From contig NZ_JAINWL010000003.1 of the NCBI RefSeq assembly GCF_021021475.1, positions 124,001-188,000 on the forward strand: a DNA stretch of 64,000 nt, given 5' to 3'. Made by a program: the position numbers and the translations under genes. Shown here piece by piece: positions 1 through 7,766 of the stretch. Numbering within the stretch: the first letter of the stretch is position 1; every line of letters begins with the position of its first letter. The notes below the pieces were generated by a model. That model searched no databases and had not been told where the DNA came from. It saw nothing but the letters and a program-made list of their open reading frames with translations. The DNA comes from Citromicrobium bathyomarinum (GTDB lineage Bacteria; Pseudomonadota; Alphaproteobacteria; Sphingomonadales; Sphingomonadaceae).

Positions 1-332
1 AGCGTGCCGTCGCGATTGCCCGCCGCCGGGTGCACGACCATGCCCGCAGGCTTGTCGACCACGATCAGATGTTCGTCCTCGTACGCGACGACCAGCGGGA
101 TGTCCTGCGGCTCCGCCTCCAGCGGGGTGGGGGCGGGCAGGGCGATGGTGAAGGGCGTTCCCGCCGCAACCTTGGCGGAAGGCGATGTCGCGCGCTTGCC
201 GCCCACGCTCACCTGCCCATCCGCGATCAGCCCCTTGATCCGCTCCCGCGAAAGATCGGTGGCGTCGGCCAGCGCCTTGTCGAGACGGGTGGGGGCGGGG
301 ATGGTGCCGGTGAGGGTTTCGGGTGTGGACAC
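1..332 (-). CDS. RluA/RluD-family 23S rRNA pseudouridine synthase, N-terminal part (cut by window edge)
   Basis: This is the N-terminal ~110 residues of a pseudouridine synthase that would isomerise uridines in large-subunit rRNA. An S4-like RNA-binding segment is visible first (TRLDKALADATDLSRERIKGL, then DGQVSVGGKRA). It is followed by the start of the catalytic domain (IPLVVAYEDEHLIVVDKPAG, MVVHPAAGN), which is typical of the RluA/C/D branch. The catalytic HRLD aspartate lies beyond the window edge. An in-frame TAG sits just upstream, so the start must be GTG at 332 (or CTG at 335); GTG was chosen. The VVDKPAGMVVHPAAGN block resembles RluD more than RluC. The gene runs divergently from the JAMM peptidase, with REP-like palindromes between them. 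Confidence 0.85.
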   Translation of the reverse strand, partial: MSTPETLTGTIPAPTRLDKALADATDLSRERIKGLIADGQVSVGGKRATSPSAKVAAGTPFTIALPAPTPLEAEPQDIPLVVAYEDEHLIVVDKPAGMVVHPAAGNRDGT

Positions 333-352
333 CAGCGCCCCCTAGCTCATTT

Positions 353-428
353 CGTCACCCCCGCGAAGGCGGGGGCCCCGCTAACCCTGCGCATATCGAC
401 ACAAGCGGGATTCCCGCCTTCGCGGGAA
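353..428. repeat. Pair of inverted REP-like palindromes
   Basis: Two short hairpins lie in opposite orientation. The first has a 7-bp stem CCCCCGC/GCGGGGG with a GAAG loop at 358-375. The second has a 7-bp stem TTCCCGC/GCGGGAA with a CTTC loop at 411-428. The reverse complement of the second matches the first at most positions, so they form an inverted doublet separated by about 35 nt. This arrangement is typical of REP/BIME-type dispersed elements in intergenic space. It lies between divergent genes, so it may also affect both promoters. The assignment to a repeat family is inference; no second doublet occurs in the window. Confidence 0.7.
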
Positions 429-446
429 AGACTGTATTGGGGCAAG

Positions 447-836
447 GTGATCATCCAACGCCAGTGCCTCGACCACCTCCTCGCAGCTGCGAGCGATGCC
501 CATCCGCACGAATGCTGCGGGCTGTTGCTAGGCGAAGGCACGACGATCACGCACGCCCAACCCACCGCCAATGTCCACCCCGATCCATCGCGCCATTTCG
601 AGATCGATCCGCACGCGCTGATCGCCGCGCACAAGGCTGCGCGGGGCGCAGGGCCGCAGGTGATCGGCTATTATCACTCGCACCCCACGGGCGATCCGAC
701 CCCGTCCGCCACCGACCGTGCCAGCGCCGCGCATGACGGGCGGGTCTGGGCGATCGTCGCGGGCCGCGAAGTCCGCTTTTTCAGGGATGGGGAAGAGGGA
801 TTCGTGGCGCTTTCCTACGCAGTCGCACCGCGCTAG
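447..836 (+). CDS. JAMM/MPN (Mov34) metallopeptidase, standalone
   Basis: This is a 129-residue protein consisting only of a JAMM zinc isopeptidase domain. The active-site set is complete and correctly spaced: Glu22 (HPHECCGLLLGE), His77 and His79 (YYHSHPTGDPTPSATD), Ser87 and Asp90. Family members cleave isopeptide or C-terminal extensions on ubiquitin-like sulfur carriers, or act as deubiquitinase-like enzymes; the substrate here is unknown. The frame stays open upstream through the palindromes, but similarity begins at IIQRQCLDH, so GTG at 447 is the chosen start. No sulfur-carrier or ThiF/E1-like gene is adjacent. A short reading frame and the 42-bp leader element follow before chpT. Confidence 0.8.
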   Translation: MIIQRQCLDHLLAAASDAHPHECCGLLLGEGTTITHAQPTANVHPDPSRHFEIDPHALIAAHKAARGAGPQVIGYYHSHPTGDPTPSATDRASAAHDGRVWAIVAGREVRFFRDGEEGFVALSYAVAPR

Positions 837-846
837 GCAGGCGGCG

Positions 847-969
847 ATGACCAATCGCGCACCCACCGATCCGACGCCGCTCTTTTCACCCGTGAAACAG
901 GGCAGGTTTTCTCTCCCTGGACTGTGTGTCAGGTGTGTCAGGGCAATGCATGCGGGAGGCCGGGGATGA
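847..969 (+). CDS. Candidate upstream ORF (40 aa) carrying the PGLCVRCVR motif, coupled to chpT
   Basis: This 40-codon frame starts at ATG 847, about 10 nt after the JAMM stop codon, and ends in TGA 967-969. That stop overlaps the chpT start as ATGA. Its C-terminal half contains RFSLPGLCVRCVR, encoded by the 42-bp element also present at two other loci. A very similar ending (SFSPPGLCVRCVR) occurs in a second small frame before queE, which also ends in an ATGA overlap. Translation is not proven, and the ribosome binding site (AGGCGG) is weak. It could be a leader peptide that couples translation, or the frame may be an accident of a nucleotide-level element. Confidence 0.35.
   Translation: MTNRAPTDPTPLFSPVKQGRFSLPGLCVRCVRAMHAGGRG
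901..942 (+). repeat. 42-bp leader element, copy 1 (upstream of chpT)
   Basis: The element runs from GGCAGGTTTTC through CCTGGACTG and ends in a perfect 9-bp tandem repeat, TGTGTCAGG twice. The last 24 bases are identical in all three copies in the window; the 5' part (GGC..GTTTTC or GGCAGTTTTTC) is similar. This copy ends 23 nt before the chpT ATG and points the same way as the gene. It may be an RNA leader, a protein-binding direct repeat, or coding sequence for a small peptide. Confidence 0.75.
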
Positions 970-1646
970 GCGGTATCGACGAAACCGATCCGCTGCTGCT
1001 CGCCAGCCAGCTGTGTTCGCGCCTGTGCCACGACATGCTCAGCCCCGTAGGCGCGCTGACCAACGGGCTGGAGCTGCTCGCGGACGAGAAAGACCCGCAG
1101 ATGCGCCAGCGCTGTTTCGAGCTGCTGGAGCAGAGCGCGCGGACCAGCGCGGCCAAGCTCAAGTTCTTCCGCCTCGCCTTCGGGGCGGCGGGCGGGTTCG
1201 GCGAACAGGTGTCGATCGATGAACCCAAGGCGGTGATCGAGACGCTGGCCGCCGATGCCAAGCGGGTCGAGCTCAACTGGGCGATCGAGGCGGCGAGCGT
1301 GTCGAAATCCGCGGCCAAGGTGATGCTGAACCTCGCGAATATCGGGCTGGACGCGCTGGTGCGCGGCGGCACGCTGGATGTGGGCATCGAAGTCCGCGAC
1401 GACGCGACCGAGATCGTGGTGCGCGCGGCGGGCCCCAAGATCGCGTTCGATCCGGTGATCGGCGACGCGCTGGGCGGCCGGATGGACCCGGCCGAGCTGA
1501 CCGGGCGCACCGCGCCTGCACATCTGCTGGCGATGCTGGCCGACAAGGAGGGCGGGCTGATCCAGACACATGCCGAGGTAGGCACGCTGCTGATGGGCGC
1601 GACGCTTCCCAATGGGGGCTCCAATACTCCGGCGTATGCGGGATGA
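966..1646 (+). CDS. chpT: Histidine phosphotransferase ChpT
   Basis: This 226-residue protein is related to Caulobacter ChpT, which passes phosphate from the hybrid kinase CckA to CtrA and CpdR in cell-cycle control. The phosphoacceptor is His22 in LCHDMLSPVGALTNGLELL, within a four-helix dimerisation region. A degenerate HATPase-like C-terminal region follows (SKSAAKVMLNLANIGLDALVRGG). The ATG at 966 was chosen over an ATG at 924, because 924 lies inside the repeated 42-bp element and family similarity begins at the later codon. A GGGAGG ribosome binding site precedes 966. The gene overlaps the following amidase by ATGA and is preceded by a candidate leader ORF ending in an ATGA overlap. Confidence 0.85.
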   Translation: MSGIDETDPLLLASQLCSRLCHDMLSPVGALTNGLELLADEKDPQMRQRCFELLEQSARTSAAKLKFFRLAFGAAGGFGEQVSIDEPKAVIETLAADAKRVELNWAIEAASVSKSAAKVMLNLANIGLDALVRGGTLDVGIEVRDDATEIVVRAAGPKIAFDPVIGDALGGRMDPAELTGRTAPAHLLAMLADKEGGLIQTHAEVGTLLMGATLPNGGSNTPAYAG

Positions 1647-2377
1647 GCGGGGCGGAGCACGACGAGGGGGGGATGGACGAACTGGTCCATGCCGAGCGGC
1701 TCTCGCCCAATTACGACGAGCGTAATGCGCCCGTCTCGATGGTCGTGCTCCACTATACCGAGATGGAAGGTGCGGACGCCGCGATCGAGCGGCTGACCGA
1801 CCCGGAGGCCAAGGTTTCCGCGCACTACATCATCAGCGAAGCGGGCGAGGTGACCCGGCTGGTGCCCGAGGAGAAGCGCGCATGGCACGCGGGCGTCTCC
1901 TACTGGCGGGGCGAGACCGATGTGAACACGGTCAGCGTCGGGATCGAGCTCGATCATCCGGGCCACGCCTATGGCTACCGCGAATTCGCCGATGCGCAGA
2001 TCGCCGCGCTGGTGCCCCTACTGGCGCGGATCGTGGAGCGTTACGACATCCCTCGCGCCAATGTAGTCGGCCATTCGGACGTTGCTCCGCAGCGCAAGAC
2101 CGACCCCGGCGAGCTGTTCCCGTGGGCGCGGATTGCGAAGCTGGGCCTGTGCCTGCCGCGCCCGACCAAGCTGGAGCTGGGCGATCCGTTCGACAATGAC
2201 GGTGCCTTCTACCTCGCGCTGGAGCGGTTCGGTTACGACATCAGCGACGGGCGCAAGGTGGTCGAGGCGTTCCAGCGGCGCTGGCGGCCCGAACTGATCG
2301 ACGGCGTGATCGACGGCGAGATCCGCGCGATCCTGTTCCAGCTGCTGCTCGACCGCGACCGCGGGCTGGCGCGCTAG
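1643..2377 (+). CDS. N-acetylmuramoyl-L-alanine amidase (AmpD-like, amidase_2)
   Basis: This 244-residue zinc amidase is of the AmpD/AmiD type, which cleaves the bond between MurNAc and L-Ala in cell-wall fragments. Likely zinc ligands are His37 (MVVLHYTE), His144 (VVGHSDVAPQRKTDPG) and Asp154; Glu102 lies in the SVGIELDHPG strand. The C-terminal 80 residues resemble the peptidoglycan-binding tail of AmiD proteins (DPFDNDGAFYLALERFGYD). No signal peptide is visible, so cytoplasmic muropeptide recycling is likely. The start ATG overlaps the chpT stop by ATGA, indicating translational coupling with a cell-cycle phosphorelay gene. Confidence 0.85.
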   Translation: MSGAEHDEGGMDELVHAERLSPNYDERNAPVSMVVLHYTEMEGADAAIERLTDPEAKVSAHYIISEAGEVTRLVPEEKRAWHAGVSYWRGETDVNTVSVGIELDHPGHAYGYREFADAQIAALVPLLARIVERYDIPRANVVGHSDVAPQRKTDPGELFPWARIAKLGLCLPRPTKLELGDPFDNDGAFYLALERFGYDISDGRKVVEAFQRRWRPELIDGVIDGEIRAILFQLLLDRDRGLAR

Positions 2378-2424
2378 TCAGGCGCTGTGGTCTATCTATT
2401 CGCGATTTGAGCGCTATATCGGCC

Positions 2425-2806
<382 letters not shown>

Positions 2807-2821
2807 ACTCCTGCTCCGGCG

Positions 2822-4144
2822 CTATTCGCGCCCGACGCTGGTGTACTCGAACCCTGCCTCGCGCATGTCGGAAGGCTTGTAGATGTTGCGCAGGTCGACC
2901 AACACGGGGGCCTTGGCGAGCTGCTTGACCCGGTTGAGGTCGAGCGCGCGGAACACGTTCCACTCGGTCACGATGACGACCGCATCGGCACCCTCGATCG
3001 CGGCGTAGGGATCGTCCTTCATCTCGACCTCGGGCATCAGCGGGCGGGCCTGCTCCATGCCTTCCGGATCGTAGGCGGCGACGGAGACACCGGCGTCGAC
3101 CAGCGCCTGGGCAACGCCGATCGCAGGGGAATCGCGCATGTCGTCGGTATTGGGCTTGAAGGTCAGACCCAGCATCGCGACCCGCTTGCCTCGCGCGGCG
3201 TCGAGGCCTCCAAGTGCGTCGATCACCTTGCGGCCCATCGCGCGCTTGCGGGTGTCGTTGACCTTCACCACCGCCTCGACGATCCGCACCGGGCTCTCGT
3301 AATCCTCGGCGGTCTTGAGCAGCGCGAGCGTATCCTTGGGGAAGCACGAGCCGCCGTAGCCGGGCCCGGCGTGAAGGAACTTGGAGCCGATCCGGTTGTC
3401 CATCCCGATCCCGCGGGCAACGTCCTGCACGTTCGCGCCGACCTTCTCGCACAGGTCGGAGATCTCGTTGATGAAGGTGATCTTGGTCGCGAGGAAGGCG
3501 TTGGCGGCGTACTTGATCAGCTCGCTGGTGCGCCGCCCGACGAACAGGATCGGCGATTCGTTGAGGAACAGCGGGCGATACACTTCGTGCATCACCTCGC
3601 GCCCGAAATCGTCCTCGGCCCCGATGACGATGCGGTCGGGCCGCTTGAAATCGCCGATCGCGGCACCTTCGCGCAGGAATTCGGGGTTGGAGACCACCGC
3701 CACCTTCAGCCCGCGCTCGGTCACGGCGGGGCTCTGCGAGAGGATCCGTTCGACCTCGTCGCCGGTCCCCACGGGAACGGTCGACTTGGTCACCACGACC
3801 GCGTCGTTGGTCAGCGATTCGCCAATCTCGCGCGCGACGGCGTAGACGAAGGAGAGGTCCGCATGGCCATCGCCCCGGCGGCTGGGCGTGCCGACCGCGA
3901 TGAAGATCGCGCCCGCACCGGCAATGCCTTCGGCCAGATCGGTGGTGAAGGACAGGCGGCCCGCCTTCGCATTCTTGTCGACCAGATCGTCCAGGCCCGG
4001 CTCGTAGATCGGCATGATGCCTTCGCGCAGCCGCTGGATCTTGTCCTCGTCCTTGTCGATGCAGACCACGTCATGGCCGAAATCGGCAAAGCAGGCACCC
4101 GAGACCAGGCCGACATAGCCCGAGCCGACCATTGCGATTTTCAT
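2822..4144 (-). CDS. ugd: UDP-glucose 6-dehydrogenase
   Basis: This 440-residue protein oxidises UDP-glucose to UDP-glucuronate with two NAD+, feeding exopolysaccharide and glycolipid synthesis. The N-terminal Rossmann motif is VGSGYVG (residues 6-12). The catalytic cysteine is near residue 266 in HAGPGYGGSCFPKDT, and the C-terminal UDP-binding domain (GLTFKPNTDDMRDSP) is intact. The length matches the family. It lies 3 nt downstream of the phosphatase gene on the same strand, so the two are probably one operon. A GDP-mannose dehydrogenase is the alternative within this superfamily, but the motif wording fits Ugd better. Confidence 0.92.
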   Translation of the reverse strand: MKIAMVGSGYVGLVSGACFADFGHDVVCIDKDEDKIQRLREGIMPIYEPGLDDLVDKNAKAGRLSFTTDLAEGIAGAGAIFIAVGTPSRRGDGHADLSFVYAVAREIGESLTNDAVVVTKSTVPVGTGDEVERILSQSPAVTERGLKVAVVSNPEFLREGAAIGDFKRPDRIVIGAEDDFGREVMHEVYRPLFLNESPILFVGRRTSELIKYAANAFLATKITFINEISDLCEKVGANVQDVARGIGMDNRIGSKFLHAGPGYGGSCFPKDTLALLKTAEDYESPVRIVEAVVKVNDTRKRAMGRKVIDALGGLDAARGKRVAMLGLTFKPNTDDMRDSPAIGVAQALVDAGVSVAAYDPEGMEQARPLMPEVEMKDDPYAAIEGADAVVIVTEWNVFRALDLNRVKQLAKAPVLVDLRNIYKPSDMREAGFEYTSVGRE

Positions 4145-4147
4145 GGC

Positions 4148-4945
4148 TTAATCATCCCATTGTTCGATCGCGATATCTCCGTCGCGATCGACTGCCTGAA
4201 TATAGCGGCGCGTTTCACCGTCCAGCACCAGCGCCGTCAGGCGCCCGTAGCGGAAAGCACCGGTGTCGATGCCGATGCGGTTGGGCCGCTGTTCGACATC
4301 TTCGAAGATCGTGTGCCCGTGGACGATGACTTTTTCGAACGGTTCGCCGTGCGCGAGAAAGCGTTCGCGAATCCACAGCAGATCCTTGCGCTTCTGGTCG
4401 TCCAGCGCCTGTTTCGGATTAACCCCTGCGTGGACGAAGGCGTAATCGCCCGCGACGATGATTTCTTCGAAGCTGGCCAGAAAATCGCGATGTTTCTTCG
4501 GCACAAGCGTGTGGAGACGCTTGCGCAGCTGGTCGACTTCCAGATCGTTGTACTCGGATTTGGAGATCCCGTAGCTCAGGATCGTCTCGCGCCCGCCATG
4601 CTTGAGGAAGTGCTTGAGCACCTCGCGATCCTCGAAGCTTTCGAGAAACATTTCCTCGTGATTGCCCGCCAGATAGCGGACCTTGCGCCGTTTGCCCCAA
4701 GCCCGAGCGGTGTCGATCACCTGCGCGCTGCCGGGCCCCCGGTCGACCAGATCGCCCAGCAGAACCACCGTGGTCTTCGCCTCGGGTGCCTGGGCATCGT
4801 CTGCCTCGATCGCTTCGATCAGCGCTTCGAACAGCCGATCGCACCCGTGGATGTCGCCAATCGCGTAGAAGCGCTCGCCCGGAGGCGTAGAGGCGCTGGG
4901 GGCCGCTGGCGCTTTGCGAAAGAGGGTACGAAGGGGGTTTAGCAT
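4148..4945 (-). CDS. PPP-family metallophosphatase (serine/threonine phosphatase or ApaH-like)
   Basis: This 265-residue calcineurin-like phosphoesterase has the full two-metal motif set: GDIHG (30-34), GDLVDRG (64-70), GNHE (94-97), a distal FVHAG and the final HGHT. These enzymes remove phosphate from Ser/Thr/Tyr proteins or cleave dinucleoside polyphosphates; the sequence does not decide which. There is no signal peptide, although the first 20 residues are basic and Ala/Pro-rich. Its stop codon is 3 nt before the ugd start, and both genes read leftward, which suggests a link between phosphatase activity and UDP-glucuronate supply. Confidence 0.85.
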   Translation of the reverse strand: MLNPLRTLFRKAPAAPSASTPPGERFYAIGDIHGCDRLFEALIEAIEADDAQAPEAKTTVVLLGDLVDRGPGSAQVIDTARAWGKRRKVRYLAGNHEEMFLESFEDREVLKHFLKHGGRETILSYGISKSEYNDLEVDQLRKRLHTLVPKKHRDFLASFEEIIVAGDYAFVHAGVNPKQALDDQKRKDLLWIRERFLAHGEPFEKVIVHGHTIFEDVEQRPNRIGIDTGAFRYGRLTALVLDGETRRYIQAVDRDGDIAIEQWDD

Positions 4946-5049
4946 CGCTTTATCGGTAATGGTGAACGCGATCGCGAGCGCGCGCCTTGTGCCGTGCCCG
5001 GATGGGCCGCGAGATAGGCCCTAGCCGCTGCGACCGCAAGCGCTGCCGG

Positions 5050-6279
5050 TCAGGGCTTTGCCTGACGCGCCTCCTCGTAGACCTTCGCCTCTTCGGGGTG
5101 CTGCGTGGTCAGGCGCAGCGCGACATAGCCGATAATCGCCGAGATAATCGAACCCAGCAGGATGCCGATCTTCGCCTCATCGACCAGCAGCTGCGAATTG
5201 CCGAAGGCCAGCCCGCTGATGAACAACGACATGGTGAAGCCGATCCCCGTGAGGATCGTGACCCCCCATATCTCCATCCAGTTGGCGTTTTCGGGTTTCT
5301 TCGCGATGCCCAGCTTCACCGACAGGAACACGATGGTGAAAATGCCCAGCTGCTTGCCGAGGAACAGGCCGGTCGCGATCGCAAGCGGGAGGGGCGCGAA
5401 AATCTGTTCGACCGTCATATCGAGGATGTGGACCCCGGCATTGGCGAAACCGAAAATGGGCACCACCAGATAGGCGCTCCACGGCGCGAGTGCATGCTCG
5501 GCCTTCTCCAGCATCGAATGGCCATCGACCTTGCGCATCGGAATGGTCAGCGCGGCCAGCACGCCCGCGATGGTCGCGTGAACGCCGGAGAACAGGACGG
5601 CCAGCCACAGCGCGATCGCGCCGAGAAGGAACGGCCAGAAGCTCTTCACCCCAAAGCGGTTCATGCCGACCAGCGCGCCGAAGACGACGAACGAAATCGC
5701 CAGCCACATGACGTCCAGATGGGCGGTATAGAACACCGCGATGACCAGCACCGCGCCGATATCGTCGACGATCGCGACGGTCAGCAGGAACAGGCGCAGC
5801 GAGGCGGGGACGCGGCTGCCGAGCAGGCCGAGAACACCCATAGCGAAAGCAATGTCGGTCGCCGCCGGAATCGCCCAGCCGCGGATCAGCTCCGGATTGC
5901 TGCCCGCGATGCTGACGAAAATCAGGGCCGGCACCGCCATCCCCGCGCCTGCGGAGATGATCGGCAAGGTCCGCTTGTCCGCACTGGAGAGCTCGCCCGC
6001 GATCAGTTCGCGCTTCACTTCCAGTCCGACGACGAAGAAGAAGATGACCATCAGGCCATCATTGATCCACAGGTGCAAATCGTTGAGGTAGAAGACCTCT
6101 TTGGGCCACCAATAGGTGTAGAGCAGGTCGTGGTAATCTTCCGCCAGAGGCGAGTTCGCCACCACCAGCGCCGCCGCAGCGACCAGGATTAGCAGCACGC
6201 CCGCCGAGGCATCGCTGACGAAGAGTGCGCGCACCGGAGCGATGGCACGGCGGATCGGTTTGCGGATCGGTTCGAGCAT
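5050..6279 (-). CDS. nhaA: Na+/H+ antiporter NhaA
   Basis: This inner-membrane antiporter of 409 residues exchanges protons for sodium at alkaline pH. It has about twelve hydrophobic segments and the paired aspartates of the ion site in LTVAIVDDIGAVLVI. Other family signatures are FFFVVGLEVKREL, AIPAATDIAFAMGVLGLLG, and the C-terminal TILTGIGFTMSLFISGLAF. The ATG at 6279 (MLEPIRKP) was chosen; a TTG six codons upstream is possible but has no better ribosome site. A charged tail ends the protein. It is divergent from the glycosyltransferase gene across 89 nt that should hold both promoters. Confidence 0.93.
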   Translation of the reverse strand: MLEPIRKPIRRAIAPVRALFVSDASAGVLLILVAAAALVVANSPLAEDYHDLLYTYWWPKEVFYLNDLHLWINDGLMVIFFFVVGLEVKRELIAGELSSADKRTLPIISAGAGMAVPALIFVSIAGSNPELIRGWAIPAATDIAFAMGVLGLLGSRVPASLRLFLLTVAIVDDIGAVLVIAVFYTAHLDVMWLAISFVVFGALVGMNRFGVKSFWPFLLGAIALWLAVLFSGVHATIAGVLAALTIPMRKVDGHSMLEKAEHALAPWSAYLVVPIFGFANAGVHILDMTVEQIFAPLPLAIATGLFLGKQLGIFTIVFLSVKLGIAKKPENANWMEIWGVTILTGIGFTMSLFISGLAFGNSQLLVDEAKIGILLGSIISAIIGYVALRLTTQHPEEAKVYEEARQAKP

Positions 6280-6368
6280 GGGGCCCCTTTTTCTCAATCT
6301 TTCGCGCGTTGCAAGGCCCCGAACGCTTCGATAGGTTGCTACCTGAGGGCAAGGGGGGACCGGGCAGC

Positions 6369-7766
6369 ATGCTAGCGGCGGAACTAACGCCAGTCGACTG
6401 GCTCGTCCTGCTCCAGCACGAACTGCTTCTGTTCGCGAGCCTTTTCTTTCTTCTCGGTACTCTCGATGAGCTCGCGATCGACGCGCTCTATCTGGTCGGA
6501 CGCGTGCGCGGGCGTATTTGCACGCCCCGGATCGATCGATCTGCTGTCGAAGGGCGCGCGATTGCCGGGCCGGCCGCAGCGATCATCCCTGCCTGGCACG
6601 AAGACGACGTGATCGGCGCGACGATGCGGCACCTGCTGGATGCATGGCCGCAGGCTCAGCTGCGCCTCTACATTGGCTGCTATGCCAATGATCCGGCAAC
6701 CATCGGGGCGGCAACGCGGGCCGCGCGGGGCCAGTCGCGGGTGCGCATTGTGGTCCATTCGGCACGCGGTCCGACGACCAAGGCGGACTGCATGAACCGC
6801 CTCTATCGCGCGATCGAGGAGGACGAACGGCGCGAGGGGATGCGCTTCCGGATGGTGGTGATCCATGATGCGGAGGACATGGTCGACCCTGCCGCCCTGC
6901 CGCTACTCGATGCGGGGCTGGCAAAAGCCGAACTGCTGCAATTGCCCGTGTTGCCGATGCGCCAGCGCCGGTCGCGCTGGGTATCGGGCCACTACATCGA
7001 CGAGTTTGCCGAGGCGCATGCCAAGGCGATGGTGGTGCGCGACTGGCTGCGCGCAGGCTTTCCCTCGGCAGGCGTGGGCTGTGCGGTCTCGCGCGAGCGG
7101 CTTGCCCTGCTCGACGTCCAGAGTGGGTGCAGCGGACCGTTCGACGCTAGTAGCCTGACCGAGGATTACGAACTGGGGCTCAAGATCGCGGAAGCTGGCG
7201 GCAGGACGAAGTTCGTTCGGGTACGCGGAGATGACGGGCGGTTGATCGCCACGCGTGCCTTCTTCCCTCGCACGCTCGAGACCGCGGTCCGGCAGAAGAC
7301 CCGCTGGGTATGCGGCATCGCGCTGCAGGGGTGGGATCGGATGGGCTGGAGTGGGCGGCCGCTCGACGGCTGGATGCGGCTTCGCGACCGCCGCGGGCCG
7401 CTCTCGGCGCTGGTGCTGTTCGTCGCCTATGTGCTCGTCTTCCTGACCGGTGGGCTGGCAATCGCCCACCAGCTGGGGCTGGCGCGCGCGCCGGTCGTCA
7501 CCCCCGCAACCAAGGCGCTGCTGATCGCCAACGCGGCAAGCCTTGGCTGGCGGGCGGCGTGCCGCGCGCTGTTCACCGCGCGCGAGTACGGGCCAAGGGA
7601 GGGCATGCGCGCGGTTTTGCGCATTCCCTTGAGCAACATCATCGCGATCATGGCTGCGCGCCGTGCGGTCGCTCAATATGTGTTCAGCCTGCTGGGCGGG
7701 ACCCTGCGGTGGGACAAGACCGAGCATCGCGAACATCCTGCGGTCTCGCAGGAGATGCTGGCATGA
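6369..7766 (+). CDS. NfrB-like inner-membrane glycosyltransferase (GT2)
   Basis: This 465-residue membrane glycosyltransferase is of the phage N4 receptor NfrB family, processive synthases that make and thread a surface glycan. An N-terminal membrane segment spans about 13-30. The GT-A core follows, with AIIPAWHEDDVIG, the PTTKADCMNRLY block, a DxD-like HDAED (166-170), TEDYELG (264-270) and QKTRW (309-313). Two or more membrane helices follow near 340-440. The c-di-GMP-binding MshEN-type extension of E. coli NfrB is absent. The ATG at 6369 is chosen because similarity starts there. The stop overlaps the next gene by ATGA. Confidence 0.8.
   Translation: MLAAELTPVDWLVLLQHELLLFASLFFLLGTLDELAIDALYLVGRVRGRICTPRIDRSAVEGRAIAGPAAAIIPAWHEDDVIGATMRHLLDAWPQAQLRLYIGCYANDPATIGAATRAARGQSRVRIVVHSARGPTTKADCMNRLYRAIEEDERREGMRFRMVVIHDAEDMVDPAALPLLDAGLAKAELLQLPVLPMRQRRSRWVSGHYIDEFAEAHAKAMVVRDWLRAGFPSAGVGCAVSRERLALLDVQSGCSGPFDASSLTEDYELGLKIAEAGGRTKFVRVRGDDGRLIATRAFFPRTLETAVRQKTRWVCGIALQGWDRMGWSGRPLDGWMRLRDRRGPLSALVLFVAYVLVFLTGGLAIAHQLGLARAPVVTPATKALLIANAASLGWRAACRALFTAREYGPREGMRAVLRIPLSNIIAIMAARRAVAQYVFSLLGGTLRWDKTEHREHPAVSQEMLA

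Noticed and set aside
924-965. Earlier ATG at 924 for ChpT (MCQVCQ...)
   Set aside because: The extension is encoded by the repeated 42-bp element. The same MCQVCQ appears before QueE when extended, so it belongs to the element and not to either protein.
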